Assembly: GCA_030374765.1 (NCBI GenBank)
Contig: JARGXX010000095.1
Location: 1,798,001-1,862,000 of the forward strand
Direction of reading: 5' to 3'
DNA length: 64,000 nt
Origin: Agarophyton chilense
Lineage: Eukaryota > Rhodophyta > Florideophyceae > Gracilariales > Gracilariaceae
The translations under genes and the position numbers were made by a program. This document shows, piece after piece, positions 53,832-63,924 of the stretch; the first letter of the stretch is position 1, and every line of letters begins with the position of its first letter. The notes under the pieces were generated by a model. The model was given only the letters and a program-made list of their open reading frames with translations. It did no database searches and had not been told where the DNA came from.

Positions 53832-54639
53832 ATGAGTTCTTTCCTCGATGAGTTTTATTCCGAGGATGTTGTCCTCAGTGTCACGGATCTAATCGCTTCC
53901 TCTTGTTCAGACGACAGTGAGCCGCTTCGTCGTGGGGGATCACCACCCTTCCGGGCTCCAACTATTGACCGAGGGAGGGCTTCCGATACTGAGATATTGT
54001 ATCAAGATTACTTTAGTGCATCTCCCATTTATTCTCATGACATGTTTCGACTTCGGTTTCGAATACCACGATCGCGATACATGAAACTATATTATCGAAT
54101 GTGAACGCATCCCTATTTTAATAATAATAAGTACTGCACTGGCCTTTTCGGCCTCTCTTCACATCAAAAACTAACTGATGCTATGCGTATTTTGAAATAC
54201 GGATGTGCAACCGATTTCGTCCATAAATACATGCGTGAAGGAGCTTTTAAAGCGGATGAACTCCTTCAATGGTGTGTGTATTTCATAATAGATTTTCGGA
54301 GAAGAATACTTACGAGCGCTTTCTGAAGAAAACCTTTGAAAATTACAGCAACGAATTCAAGGTAGAAGATTTCCTGGAATGCTTGGTAGTTTAGATTGCT
54401 TTTAGATTGCTATAAATGGTTGTGAAAGAAGTGCTCTATAGCTTGTCACGGTCAGTCCAGTAAACTGGAAAGGAAGCATCTGTGGCAGTTAGCTTTGAGG
54501 CAATTGCAGACGATAAGTTTTGGATCTTGCCCGCATTTTACGGGACGCGTGATAGTTGGAATGGTAGTAATGTCTTTGGTGCCCCCCTATTATTCAACGG
54601 ATTGCAGAAGGCGTTTATCTTCCACCAATGGTGTCGTTC
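53832..54639 (+). pseudogene. PIF/Harbinger (HARBI1-like) transposase relic
   Basis: Three broken frames in the right order. 53832-54104 reads LYQDYFSASPIYSHDMFRLRFRI, the usual DYF...P.Y...FRRRFRM start. 54156-54326 reads HQKLTDAMRILKYGCATDF with KYMREG following, matching the QK.TAA.R.LAYG..AD..DEY.R segment. The fragment ending near 54639 reads FWILPAFYGTRDSWNGSNVF and APLLFNG, matching the nuclease part with the GS.ND.NVL segment (its Asp is Gly here). The gene stops abruptly at the left LTR of the Ty3 element, so the rest may lie beyond the right edge of the window. Confidence 0.75.
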
Positions 54640-54778
54640 AATCACCTCTGGGGTATGCTATTGTCTTGTCTCGGGAGCGTGGTAACGCTTAACCTTAGAA
54701 GGTAGAAATGATAACCCTCGATAGTAACAGGGCACCGTCACAACCCGCAAGGGCAAACGGCGGGGCAACTAGCCTATA
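54640..54778 (-). repeat. Shared LTR segment, left (3' LTR)
   Basis: On the plus strand it begins TGTCGTTCAATCACCTCTGG and aligns with 63751 onward up to CAACTAGCCTAT. In the element's orientation this is the LTR end, ...CGACA. The LTR continues to the right, at most to about 55745. A TATA-like sequence (TATACTTTTATG, minus strand near 55280) may be its promoter. Confidence 0.75.
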
Positions 54779-55749
54779 CCGTGTAGGTGAACAATGGTAG
54801 GCGTCGACGCGCGGTAAAACCTATGTAATAGTTGAGAAAAAATGAACCAAAAGGTATAGTTGTGACCCAAATGGTGCCTGTCTTTATCAGAATAGGGTGG
54901 AGGAGGTGCAGTTCCCTATATGCAGTGGACTGCACTCTCCAGATCACCCGGTAGGTGCCAGCAAGGCACGGTCTTTGACATAGTGTCAGAGACCTGGCCA
55001 GCACTGGCTACAGTGCCAGATGGCCACTCTACTACTGTAATAGAATAAATATAATTACAATTACAATTACTCAACCAGAAAATACATTTCAACACTACAC
55101 GTGGCTGACAACACCTAGATGGTAGCTCAACCGGAGCTGCATGGCCGATGATCCCTCGCGTTTATCACCTACAAGGTCATTGTAGTATATCGACAACCTC
55201 AAAGGTCAGACCTTCTGCCACTATACGAGAGACCCCTTTCCAACCCGTGAGACACGCCCCGTGTCCCCTTCCATCAAATCATAAAAGTATAGCGAACGAC
55301 AGCGGCGCGGGCATCGAAGTGGTGTCCGCCGGCGGTTGCTCACGATGCGCGACGCGCGATCCCTTGAGGTTCAGAAATCGGTGCCAGTGTCGGTTGGGGA
55401 GTGCGAGCGGCTACGGCGGCGCACGAATTGAGTGACACCATTCAGGTACGGACTTTCATGAGGACGATGCAGTGTCGATAGCGCGCTCGAGGACACCTTT
55501 TCGGTATCGCACCTTTCTCGGTTGCTCAAACTAAATTTTCCTCCTAGTTCCCTGCGCGCGCCGTCCCTCCTGGTTGATTCCACGGCTCGACAACCCTTCA
55601 GGTATTGCTGCCCTTAATTGGCGTCGTCGCGACCGTAATCGTGCTGTCCGGCTTTCTTTGAAGGTTTCCTGGCTTCTCGACCTTTCAGGTTTCTTCTACC
55701 TTTTAAGGATTTATTCGTCGCGCCTGTTTGGCCTTAGTACAACGAAAGT

Positions 55750-56115
55750 CTAGGGATAGCCGTCTGCAGGCATCGGCTCCTTGCAACGGCGCCAATACCT
55801 GATAGGGAAGTGTGGGGGTATTGCGGCTAGGGGTTCGAGGATGTCCCCTTCTGGCCCCCCGCCGTACCGCCTTACGGTGTATTTCAGACCATTGTAGGTT
55901 CGCGTGTGGCCTACCAGACGGTCAACGGGAAATTCCTCTGAGGTTTGGTCCTGATCTTTCGGGGGAACGCTACCTCGAGGGTTCATATGTTCAGAGTTGG
56001 GAGCTTCGTGTGTGGGAGCCTGGTCGGGAGCTCCCGCTGTTACCGTTTGAGGTTCAATTTCCGTCCCTGTTAGAGGAACGTAATCTGGATCATCACCTTG
56101 AAGGTCATTGTTCAC
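55750..56115 (-). pseudogene. Integrase C-terminal end with chromodomain
   Basis: 121 codons. After a Pro/Thr/Glu-rich stretch the end reads FPVDRLVGHTRTYNGLKYTV then RRYGGGPEGDILEPLAAIP, the chromodomain pattern in which a strand, a basic-aromatic turn and WEP (here LEP) follow each other. The Trp of WEP is Leu and the preceding aromatic is partly lost, so histone binding is uncertain. It joins the fragment at 56239-56541 in frame across one stop. Confidence 0.65.
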
Positions 56116-56238
56116 CTCAATTGGGGTGGGGTCCTCCGAGGGTCGAGTGCGCAGAGCTACAACTCTGGGCTTTCGGGCTGAGGTGCCTGCCTCAATGCGA
56201 TGTTGAACCGTTTCAGGTGCTATCGTAATACGGTCAAT

Positions 56239-56541
56239 TTATATCGTATTCGGTATTCCATCTTGTTCAACCGTAACGGTGTGGTCTGATGCGTTCAATA
56301 TCATATAAGGTCCCACTGATTTGGGTAGAAGCTTCGAATTGATATCTCTATAAATAGCTTCATCGTCCGCTTTATCACCCGGTCGTGGTCTTTTACCTGA
56401 AGGTGGGTTGTATATGTAGACATATTGTCCCGAAGATACAGAGACTACTTTCGTTACCATACGGTCGTAGTCGGCCTTGCACCGCTTCTGGGCTGCAGTG
56501 AGGCGGCTCTTTGCATATTTGAGAGCCCTCCTCAACCTCAC
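56239..56541 (-). pseudogene. Integrase C-terminal SH3-like region
   Basis: 100 codons with KYAKSRLTAAQKRCKADYDR, GQYVYIYNPPSGK, LLPKSVGPYMIL and VTVEQDGIPNTI, the usual order of the Ty3 integrase tail ahead of the chromodomain. It ends in a TAA at 56239 where the frame would continue IDRITIA. Confidence 0.75.
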
Positions 56542-56559
56542 TGAAGGACAATGCCGTTC

Positions 56560-57290
56560 AAGGGGGTTTCTCCGCAGGACTTAAAGATTTCGCTCGCTTG
56601 AGGACTAGCTTGGTCTATGACAAGCTATACCGCTATTGCGTGCTGACGGCCGGTTAGGACCGGAAGTGCACACTGGTGGAACACGTGGACTGCACGAATG
56701 CCGACGCTCGAGTGCGAGGCGTGCCACACGTGGCCCGGATTCTACCTAATGGTTAGTATTATTTAGTAATTTTTCGTATTTATTTAGCTACGCTATCGCT
56801 ATTTAGTGTCTATTTTTCGGGCGCACGCCCACTGTCAGGGGCCGCGCGCCACACTACTTAGGAGGTTGAGCACTGCTCCCCAGTAAACACCCTCTTGGGA
56901 GACCAAGGAGGGAGTCTTGGCTCTGAACGTTTCGCCTTCGGCGCGTCTTCACCGCATACTGCGTAAGCGCCCGTTGCACGTTAGTTCATCCACCCCTCTG
57001 TCAACTAGAGTGCTACCACCACCGTGGGTTCATATTTAATCGCCGACACTTGTCGTAGTCTCGCCCCTGTATAGGGTTTTGCCCCCGTCTTCCTCTTGTT
57101 CTCCTTTTTGGCTCTCGTGAGTGGCCGCCTCACTCACCTCGCTCGTCCACCTCATACGAGTGTTTCCTCGCTCCTTTTCCGACCATCGCCGTGATACCGC
57201 TCCGCCTAGGATTGGTCCCACCCCGGACTGTTCCGTGCTCACCTAAACACTCTAGGTATATCCCGCCGGAAGGCCTCGGTCTTACACCCG
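56560..57290. other. Non-coding block inside integrase, probable nested insertion
   Basis: About 700 bases interrupt integrase between its core (ending about 57300) and its tail (from about 56570). It has an AT-rich stretch (56755-56815, TTAGTATTATTTAGT-like) followed by GC-rich inverted sequence (GGGCGCACGCCC). A solo LTR or small transposon is likely. Edges are approximate. Confidence 0.5.
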
Positions 57291-57980
57291 ACTTCGTCGT
57301 GCCTTTCCAGAGTGGCTCTGTTTGGGTGCTCCGCTGGGACGCGTCTCCTCCGCGTGAGGCGTGCCTCTCAAGAGAGGAAGATCTCCAACATCTTCGTGGT
57401 GTCTCCGCTCCAAGCGTTGTCCTACACTCACAAGGGTATTTCGCTTGACCTGGGCAGGGGTCAGTGCGCCAGCTGCAGTGCTGGTGGTATGATCTCTCTG
57501 CACTACAATACGTGGGGGGTGTCGCGAAAGAACCAAATCGAAGGGAGTTGTCTGCGTTGACCGGTGTACCTGAAGGTTATAGGAGTAGGTGAGCGGTTGC
57601 ACCAGCTCATACCACCCAGTTTGGTGCTCTTTTGTATAGTGTCGTAGCCTCGGCACCAATGTGTGGTTAAAGCGCTCGACCTGTCCGTTCATCTACGGGT
57701 GGTAGGCAGTAGTGAAATAGTGCTTGATACCCAAGAGGTTACAGACTGCTTCGAAGAACTTCGATGCCAGGTTTGAACCGTTATCGATAAGTAGCTACAG
57801 TGGTGCACCATACGGGTAGACCCAATTGTTGAGGAACGCGATCGCTAGCGTTTTTGACTGCGTATCTTTTAAAGGTATCGCTCTTGTGAGCTTCGAGAAC
57901 CTGTCTGTGATCACTAGAATGTGCTGATACCCGTTCTTGGTCTTGGGAAGTGGTCCTAGAAGGTCTATCGCAACAAACAC
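57282..57980 (-). pseudogene. Ty3 integrase catalytic core
   Basis: In-frame fragments 57980-57795 and 57692-57282. The first Asp is in VAIDLLGPLPKT, the second in the frame after the TAG at 57795 (LLIDNGSNLASKFF), and the Glu in MNGQVERFNH. All three catalytic acids are present, so the core is intact except for two stops: TAG at 57795 and TAG at 57693, the second in the conserved YHP-Q-xNGQ position. The GPY-side part (WYELVQPLTYSYN) follows. Confidence 0.85.
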
Positions 57981-58055
57981 CAGCGGACCCGCTGCTGGAA
58001 ACAGCTTGAGGTATTTTCCATGCTTTCGAATACCACCGCGGGTACGGAAACAGGA

Positions 58056-58502
58056 TTAGCATTGACCTACAAAGGTATAGACATCATGGGCCATATGAGG
58101 CCAGTAGAACTGTTGCTTGAAAGTGTAGTACATCGTGGAGGCACCGGGGTGTCCCGATTGTCGCGGGTAGTGCGCCAGATACAAGACTCTCGGGCGAAGC
58201 GCCTTCGGAACCACCTTTTGAAGGCTACCATCCAAGGTTGACCTTCTCACGATGTACCCATTGTGGTCCACATCGAATTGTGATCCTTTCAAACCCATTT
58301 GGTCAGCAAGGGTTCTGCAGTATGCATCCTGGGCCTGTTCTCGTAAAAACTCCTCTCGGGTTACGGGCATGACGTTTGTTTCCTTTAGGGTCAGTATCTG
58401 CGTTGCAATGTCGGTGTTCCGCCAAGCACCTTCTTCAGTTAAGTTCCAACATCCTTCTAGGTGTTTGCCGGTATCATTTTGGTTTGATGACACCAGAAGC
58501 AA
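58056..58502 (-). pseudogene. Linker and zinc-binding (HHCC) part of integrase
   Basis: The H2C2 module reads LAHYPRQSGHPGASTMYYTF, FYWPHMAHDVYTFVGQC, then a TAA, then SC. The TAA replaces a Gln inside the C-x-x-C pair. Upstream is the usual acidic linker. The frame differs from RNase H, so a frameshift lies near 58500. Confidence 0.8.
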
Positions 58503-58672
58503 GGGATGTCATCGTCTACAGGTTCTGTCTCTAACCCTGAGGTGTTTAAGCGTGACATAGCATAAGCTATGTTGTGCTTGATACCTGTACGGTCCTGTAC
58601 GTCGTATTCAAACTCCGACAGCCTCAACCTTCAACGGGCAAGTCTTCCAGACGCATCTGTGAGTCCCAGGAT

Positions 58673-59356
58673 TCACCTTAAAGCGTCGTGGTCCGTGCGC
58701 AACGTAAAGCGCTCACCATAAAGGTATGGACGGAGCATCAACATGCTCCACACTACTGCTAAACATTCCTTCTCGGATACCGTGTAGTTCTGCTCCGCCT
58801 TATTCAAAGCGCGGCTCCAGCACCCTATAGGTAATTTGTCTCCGTTGGGCTGCTCCTGAATGAGACAACCACCAATTTGGGCACGGGATGCATCCGTATC
58901 CACCGTGTACGGTAGACCTGTTTTCGAAAACGCTAAGATTGGCGGCGACAACAGCGCTCGTTTCAATTTCTCCAAGGTATCCATTTCGTCGTTCGATAGA
59001 TTCTCAAACCGTTCAGGTTCACCTTTCTGGAGCTTCTTGTTGAGGAAAGCCGCTATTTTCGCGAATCCCTTCGCGAAGCGACGATAGACGTTGCATAAAC
59101 CTATAAAGGATCGTACGTCTATCTGGGATCGTGGCACCCTGACCTTCTGTACGGCTCTAATTTTGCTCGGCGCAACCTCTAGGGTACCAGGGCCTATGAT
59201 TTGGCCCAGGTATTCAACCGTTCGGGTAAAGAAGACGAATCTGCTTAGCTTCAGCGTCACCCCCGCCTCATGTAGAAGGGCTAGTACGGTGCGCACGTGA
59301 GTAAAATGCTCTTCTACCGATCTGGAGTAGATGATTACATCATCGATGTATACCAA
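58673..59356 (-). pseudogene. Reverse transcriptase (palm YIDD) and RNase H
   Basis: Starts with the intact active-site motif VYIDDVIIYS. The connection domain (VRSFIGLCNVYRRFAKGFAK) and RNase H (YTVDTDASRAQIGGCL, YTVSEKECLAVVW, LRTDHDALR) follow. It ends at a TGA at 58673 where Trp is expected, and another TGA at 58631 again replaces Trp. Confidence 0.88.
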
Positions 59357-59401
59357 GGCGGTTGTCCACTTAACCTTCGAAAGGATGATGTCCAGCGCCC
59401 T

Positions 59402-59878
59402 TTAAAAGGTGGCTGGAGCATTATGCAACCCGAATGGCATCCGCGTGAAGCGAAACAAACCTGCATGGCGCGTGAAGGTCGTTTTGTCTCGATCTTCCTC
59501 ACCTACACGTACCTGCCAATAACCACAATTGGGATCCAACGTGGTAAATACCTGCGCATCTCCCAAGGAGTCGATGTACTCATCCATTCTAGGTATCGAG
59601 TACGAATCCCTGACGGTCACGCTATTGAGCCTCCTGTAGTCCAAACAGAACCTCATACGGTTATCCCCTTTCTTTTGAACCAGAACCACGGAACTAGCCC
59701 AATATGAGTTAACTGGTTCAATTACACCTTCTTGGAGCATTTGCTGTTCTTCTTTGAGGTCTACTTCTCTCGCCTTCGGACCTGCACGGTATGGTTGCTG
59801 ATAACTCGGCTTCGAGTCAGGGAGGAGCTCGATGCGATGCTGTGTGGCCTTAATTTGGCCCAGACGGCCTGACCACAT
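59402..59878 (-). pseudogene. Reverse transcriptase, fingers and palm
   Basis: 158 codons: QQPYRAGPKAREVDLKEE, NSYWASSVVLVQKKG, FCLDYRRLN, the catalytic-Asp motif VFTTLDPNCGYWQV, and FRFTRMPFGLHNAPATF. A TAA at 59402 replaces the Gln that normally follows APATF. The frame then continues to the YIDD fragment. A further TAA at 59882 separates it from the preceding linker, again at a Gln-like position. Confidence 0.88.
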
Positions 59879-59881
59879 GGT

Positions 59882-60223
59882 TTAAAACTCCTCTAGAAGG
59901 TCGAGAATACGGGCTCGCAGTTCGCCGTTATCCTCATCTATCTGGACTGTATATTGCCATTGCCTCTCAGGGTCCGGTTTTTCTTCTTTGTCTACCGATG
60001 CCTTATCGGTTAGCTTTGCCTCCAAGTTGGTATTTATCGATACCTTTGTGGTTGTGGACGCATTTGCGTAGCCCCCTTCCTTATCGAAGGCGACCTCGCC
60101 GAGATCAGTGTGAGCTACGGTGAAGACCCCTTGGGGTGCCGGTAGTGCGATGCCAACATTGGTATTTTTCGGCAACTTCACGTCGTGACTGCTATTGCAC
60201 GCTAGCGCCTGCTTGACCCCCAC
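59882..60223 (-). pseudogene. Protease-to-polymerase linker
   Basis: 113 codons, acidic toward the end (PERQWQYTVQIDEDNGELRA, LLEEF). Its frame continues into reverse transcriptase after the TAA at 59882. No enzyme motif. Confidence 0.6.
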
Positions 60224-60632
60224 GCACGATCACGGTCAGCCCTAGATTGCTGACCGACACGCTAATCGGTATCCCGATTCGACAGCGCCCGATGCGCTCA
60301 CAACCGATACGCCGGCGATGCGCTGGCTCCGATTTATCGGACCTTCGCCGATGAGACGCCGCCTACAGTTTGCTCCTTCCTTTTACAATAAATACCATCG
60401 CCCGCCATATACATTCGGCAGCCTGGAACGAAGGCAGTCGGCACATTACCAAACCATCTCTTGGCCTGCTCACGCGCACTTGAACCCTCACACCGCTGAG
60501 GGTGTTGCCTTCCGCCTACCGCAGGCAAGGCCTTTGATTGCCACAGCCTCTACGCCTTCGCTTGTACTCATTGCGGTCTCCGACGTCCGCAATTCCCTTC
60601 GACACATCCATTCAAGTGAACGTTCCGGTGTA

Positions 60633-61358
60633 CTATCCTTCGGAGTCGTGGCGTGCCACACTGCCGAAGTTACTGAGACAAACCATAAAGGGTTGACTTG
60701 GGATGTTGTCGACAATCCCGTTGGCCATCAAGGTGACGTGTCGATGTGCTAACCTCGGATGGTTTTGTAGTATGACCAGCCCGGGGGACGCACACGACAC
60801 CGGTACCAATACTTGGTGGATTGGCGGGATAACAACCTGTTTGGTAGTGCACACTTTGTTGGAGACCGTTTCGGTGGATATCATTATCTTCGGTTTGACG
60901 AACCATCCCCGTTTGGTTTCCGTATTACCTAAAATTGGAATTCGTCCCCCGTGATGTAGGGCGACAGTACGGGATCCAGGAAGGATTGCTTTGCCATGTC
61001 TGTCAATGAAGTTAGTACCTGGTAGGCAGTCTGTTGGTAAACGGTCGACAACAAAGAATTGCAGTCTTACCTTGAGGTGTCCGAGCTGCACCACAGTAGT
61101 GAGCATAACTCGAAGGTTTAATCGGCGCTTATTTGCATCCACCAGCGGGTTGCTGTCGGGAGGTCGGCTCAAGTTCCGAAGTACCGCCTCAGGTATGACG
61201 CAGGAGTTCAGGACGTTTGGGCCGGCCCCCGTATCCAACACGCAGGTGTCCGGAACCGCAAGGTGACCGGAGAAACAAATTGAAGCACGCACTGTATAGT
61301 TGTTGTACTTCATATGACAAACCGGAACTGGTTGTGAGGTGTTCTCTTCCGCCTTCAA
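60633..61358 (-). pseudogene. Retropepsin-like aspartic protease
   Basis: 241 codons. The active-site motif is CVLDTGAGPNVL, the substrate-flap region follows, and LPGTNFIDRHGKAIL is the second conserved segment. The frame is open through the whole domain. The start Met at 61358 is arbitrary within the polyprotein. Confidence 0.8.
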
Positions 61359-61552
61359 GGTTCTGGGTATCGATTGGCCTTACGATTGCAGGTTGGGTTC
61401 GGCCATTACGCCAACCATTGGGTGTTTTCCTCCTGTACGGGAGGGGTTGAGTCCAAGTTTGCTGTTTCCTCGATGATATAGACCTGTACCGGTGCACGGG
61501 GTTGGAACCTATTTGGTGCTTACGTTGAAGACCCATAGAGGCTTTGATGATT

Positions 61553-61816
61553 CTACGTGCGAGCCTGAATCAACTGGTATCTCATCCCTGGAGATAAATT
61601 AGCGCAATTGTTTGCCAAATGGTCTGTCGCGAGACAGAACCAGCAAACGAGGCCTCCAGTTTCGGGGTTTCGCGTTACCATTGAGGGGGGCTTCGAAACC
61701 TGGTTCGTAGGAGCAGTGGCGTAGGATGTGGGTGGCGAGTTATGGGAGCTCGCTCCCTGCATCCTCTGCGAGCTCATCGCACTTGGCGGCGATTGGGTGT
61801 ACGCGTTGACGACCAA
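61553..61816 (-). pseudogene. Gag nucleocapsid zinc knuckle
   Basis: Contains CWFCLATDHLANNC, that is Cys-x2-Cys-x4-His-x4-Cys, the CCHC knuckle that binds genomic RNA. Preceded by a Ser/Pro/Gln-rich linker. Confidence 0.85.
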
Positions 61817-61929
61817 TGTCCTACCGTCAAAGGTTTCGAGAACCGCCCCTGGGTCGCTACCAAGTGGATAGCGGTCCCTGTAGGTACTTCGATGTGCGAG
61901 CTACCCTCTGAGGTTATGGTGTCTTCAAT

Positions 61930-62835
61930 TTACAAGACCGACCTTTTCGATTTATCCTTCAAGGCTGGAGGCCTGGCTTGTCTCTTTCCCAGCCGAAGGG
62001 TATCTTCAAGGCCCTGGGAGTATCGAGCCAGCCCATTGTAGTCTACCTTTCCGTTAGTGGCCAGGTAATTGCGTACCTGGAAACGGATCGCTTTGTCGGC
62101 ATTTTCGGCAAATAGCCACTTTAACCTAGAGGTAGTGAACACATTACCACAACGGGTTGCCAGATTCCAAAGCGCGAGCGAAAACTCCGATTCGGTTTGC
62201 CCAGACCTTTGATAGTAAGCGAGGACTTCCGAGTAAGCCTCTTGGATGACCTCATCGTTGGCGTATGTTTCCGAAAGGAAATTGACCACCTCTGGGTATG
62301 ACTCCAACATCTCTGTGCCATCCTCATCCACCGCTAAGGTATTGCCGAGGAGCCTACCCTGCAGCAAGTAGTATGCCCGTCCTTTCAGGTAAAACTGAAA
62401 TAGCAACATAGCAGCGCCCTCGGAAAAACCATTTTGGTCACATGCAATCTTGAACTTCTGTAGAAACTCAATCACCGCAATAGGATCCGTATCTGTGAAG
62501 GTTGTGTCACCCATTTGGAAGCTGAGCTTCTTGTGGTGCTTAGTAATCTTCTGAGCGACCTCTTGGGTGTATTCAGAAGACTTGTCGCTCAACCGATAAG
62601 TCCTGTAATCAACCGCTTTGGTGAACATATCGCTCAACGGTTGGTGCACCTCCAGGTCCATTTCGGTGCCCAACTCAGAGTCGGGGGTCTCATTGTATTT
62701 CTTTTTACACTTTCGGGTTTTTCGACGACTCCTTCGTCGACCTGTTCGGTTTCTTCTTCTTCTTACCTTTACGGTCATCATCCGAAGATGAACTCGTATC
62801 GGGACTGGAGTCTGACGAGTCGGGGTCTGAATCAT
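61930..62835 (-). pseudogene. Gag capsid
   Basis: About 300 codons of helical capsid sequence: TDPIAVIEFLQKFKIACDQN, LLFQFYLKGRAYYLLQG, FLSETYANDEVIQEAY and SEFSLALWNLATRCGNVF, with the order typical of Ty3 gag. The real start is upstream in another frame (62705-63748). The two frames overlap in a Lys-rich stretch with A runs, near 62715. Confidence 0.8.
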
Positions 62836-63748
62836 TCTCTCGATTTTTTCCCCTCTTCGTCCTCCGCTTCTTCACTTTCCGGTTTCTTCGTCGCTCATCC
62901 AACGAGTCATACAAATCGTCCTTGGGACCACCTCCATGGGTATCCTTTTGAACGAAACCAGTAATTGGTGGCAGGTAAATGCCTTGAGGATCTACCTTCC
63001 CCGTGACCTCTTGACTCTGCCTTGGACCTTGGAGGTACTCACTATCAGTAGGTAGGTGTTTGGAATGGATGTAATGACCCATTTGGAACCCTTTTGGTAT
63101 GCGCTTTGCGATGTTCACCTGTGTAGGTCGGGATTCTGCGAATCCCTCGGAAACCCAAAGGTCCTGCACAGCGCGGTAAGCATGCTCCCTAGCATCTATA
63201 AAGAGATACTGGTTCACCATTGCAGATATCCTGTCCGATAGCTCTTGGGCTGCTCGGCCAACCACAATACGGGTTAATGCATCGACGTCCATTGAGGGCG
63301 GAACCATCCGGGTATCGGACTTCTCCATTACGGTTAATGCATCCTCGACCGAGAGGGTGACGAGCGCTTTCGCTCTCTCTTCGAGCTGAAGCCATAGCTC
63401 CTCCGCTGCAACCTCAATTGGTAATTCCCTATGAGGTTCCGTTGCCATAGGTGGCGGACCATGTACCTTTACGGTTTTGTCCTGAGGAGCCCGGAGCAGC
63501 TCCTCCGGGTTTTCCAGAATCGGTTGAGCCGATGGGGCTCCTTTAAGACCTTTATGGGTTGGCGGGGCGCTCGCACCACGCGTATTCCTTTTAGGTCGTT
63601 CCATTTGTGACCGATAGTGGTATACTGTATTGCTTTGCGGGATTTCCTGAAACCAAATAGGTGTACGAGCGTCCAATCCTTCTCGTAATCTCTTGTGAAC
63701 AGTGAATGTACGACAAAACCTAAAAATACTTTCTAACTCCGGAGACAA
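62705..63748 (-). pseudogene. Gag N-terminal part
   Basis: The open frame begins at 63748, but the Met at 63605 (MERPKRNTRGAS) leaves a 145-base leader after the LTR and is the likelier start. The protein is helical in the middle (EELWLQLEERAKALV, VVGRAAQELSDRISAMVNQY). It ends in an acidic Ser/Asp run and then a Lys run, where it shifts frame to the capsid. No known domain. Confidence 0.65.
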
Positions 63749-63750
63749 AA

Positions 63751-63924
63751 GTGTCGTACAATCACCTCTGGGGTATGCTACTGTCTTGTCTCGGGAGCGT
63801 GGGGAGGCTCAACCGTAGGGATCGTGCTGACGCTCAACCTTAGAAGGTAGACGTGATAACCCTCGATGGTAACAGGGCACCGTGAAAACCCGCAGGGGCA
63901 AACGGCGGGGCAACTAGCCTATTC
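63751..63924 (-). repeat. Shared LTR segment, right (5' LTR, incomplete)
   Basis: Partner of 54640-54778, with about 26 extra bases (around 63803-63830) and scattered substitutions. The LTR continues beyond 64000. Immediately to its left is the start of the leader. No obvious tRNA primer site (no TGG...) is seen there. Confidence 0.72.

Noticed and set aside
54725-54776. Resemblance of GGGCAAACGGCGGGGCAACTA to the conserved 28S rRNA target region (AACGGCGGGAGTAACTA)
   Set aside because: Only about 15 bases agree with a mismatch, the flanks do not match rRNA, and the sequence is part of a repeated LTR. Probably coincidence.
57693-59884. Alternative genetic code (TAA/TAG as Gln, TGA as Trp)
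   Set aside because: INO80, eIF3a, PrimPol, the kinesin and the MYB all read through long domains without such codons, so the host uses the standard code and the stops are mutations in the retrotransposon.
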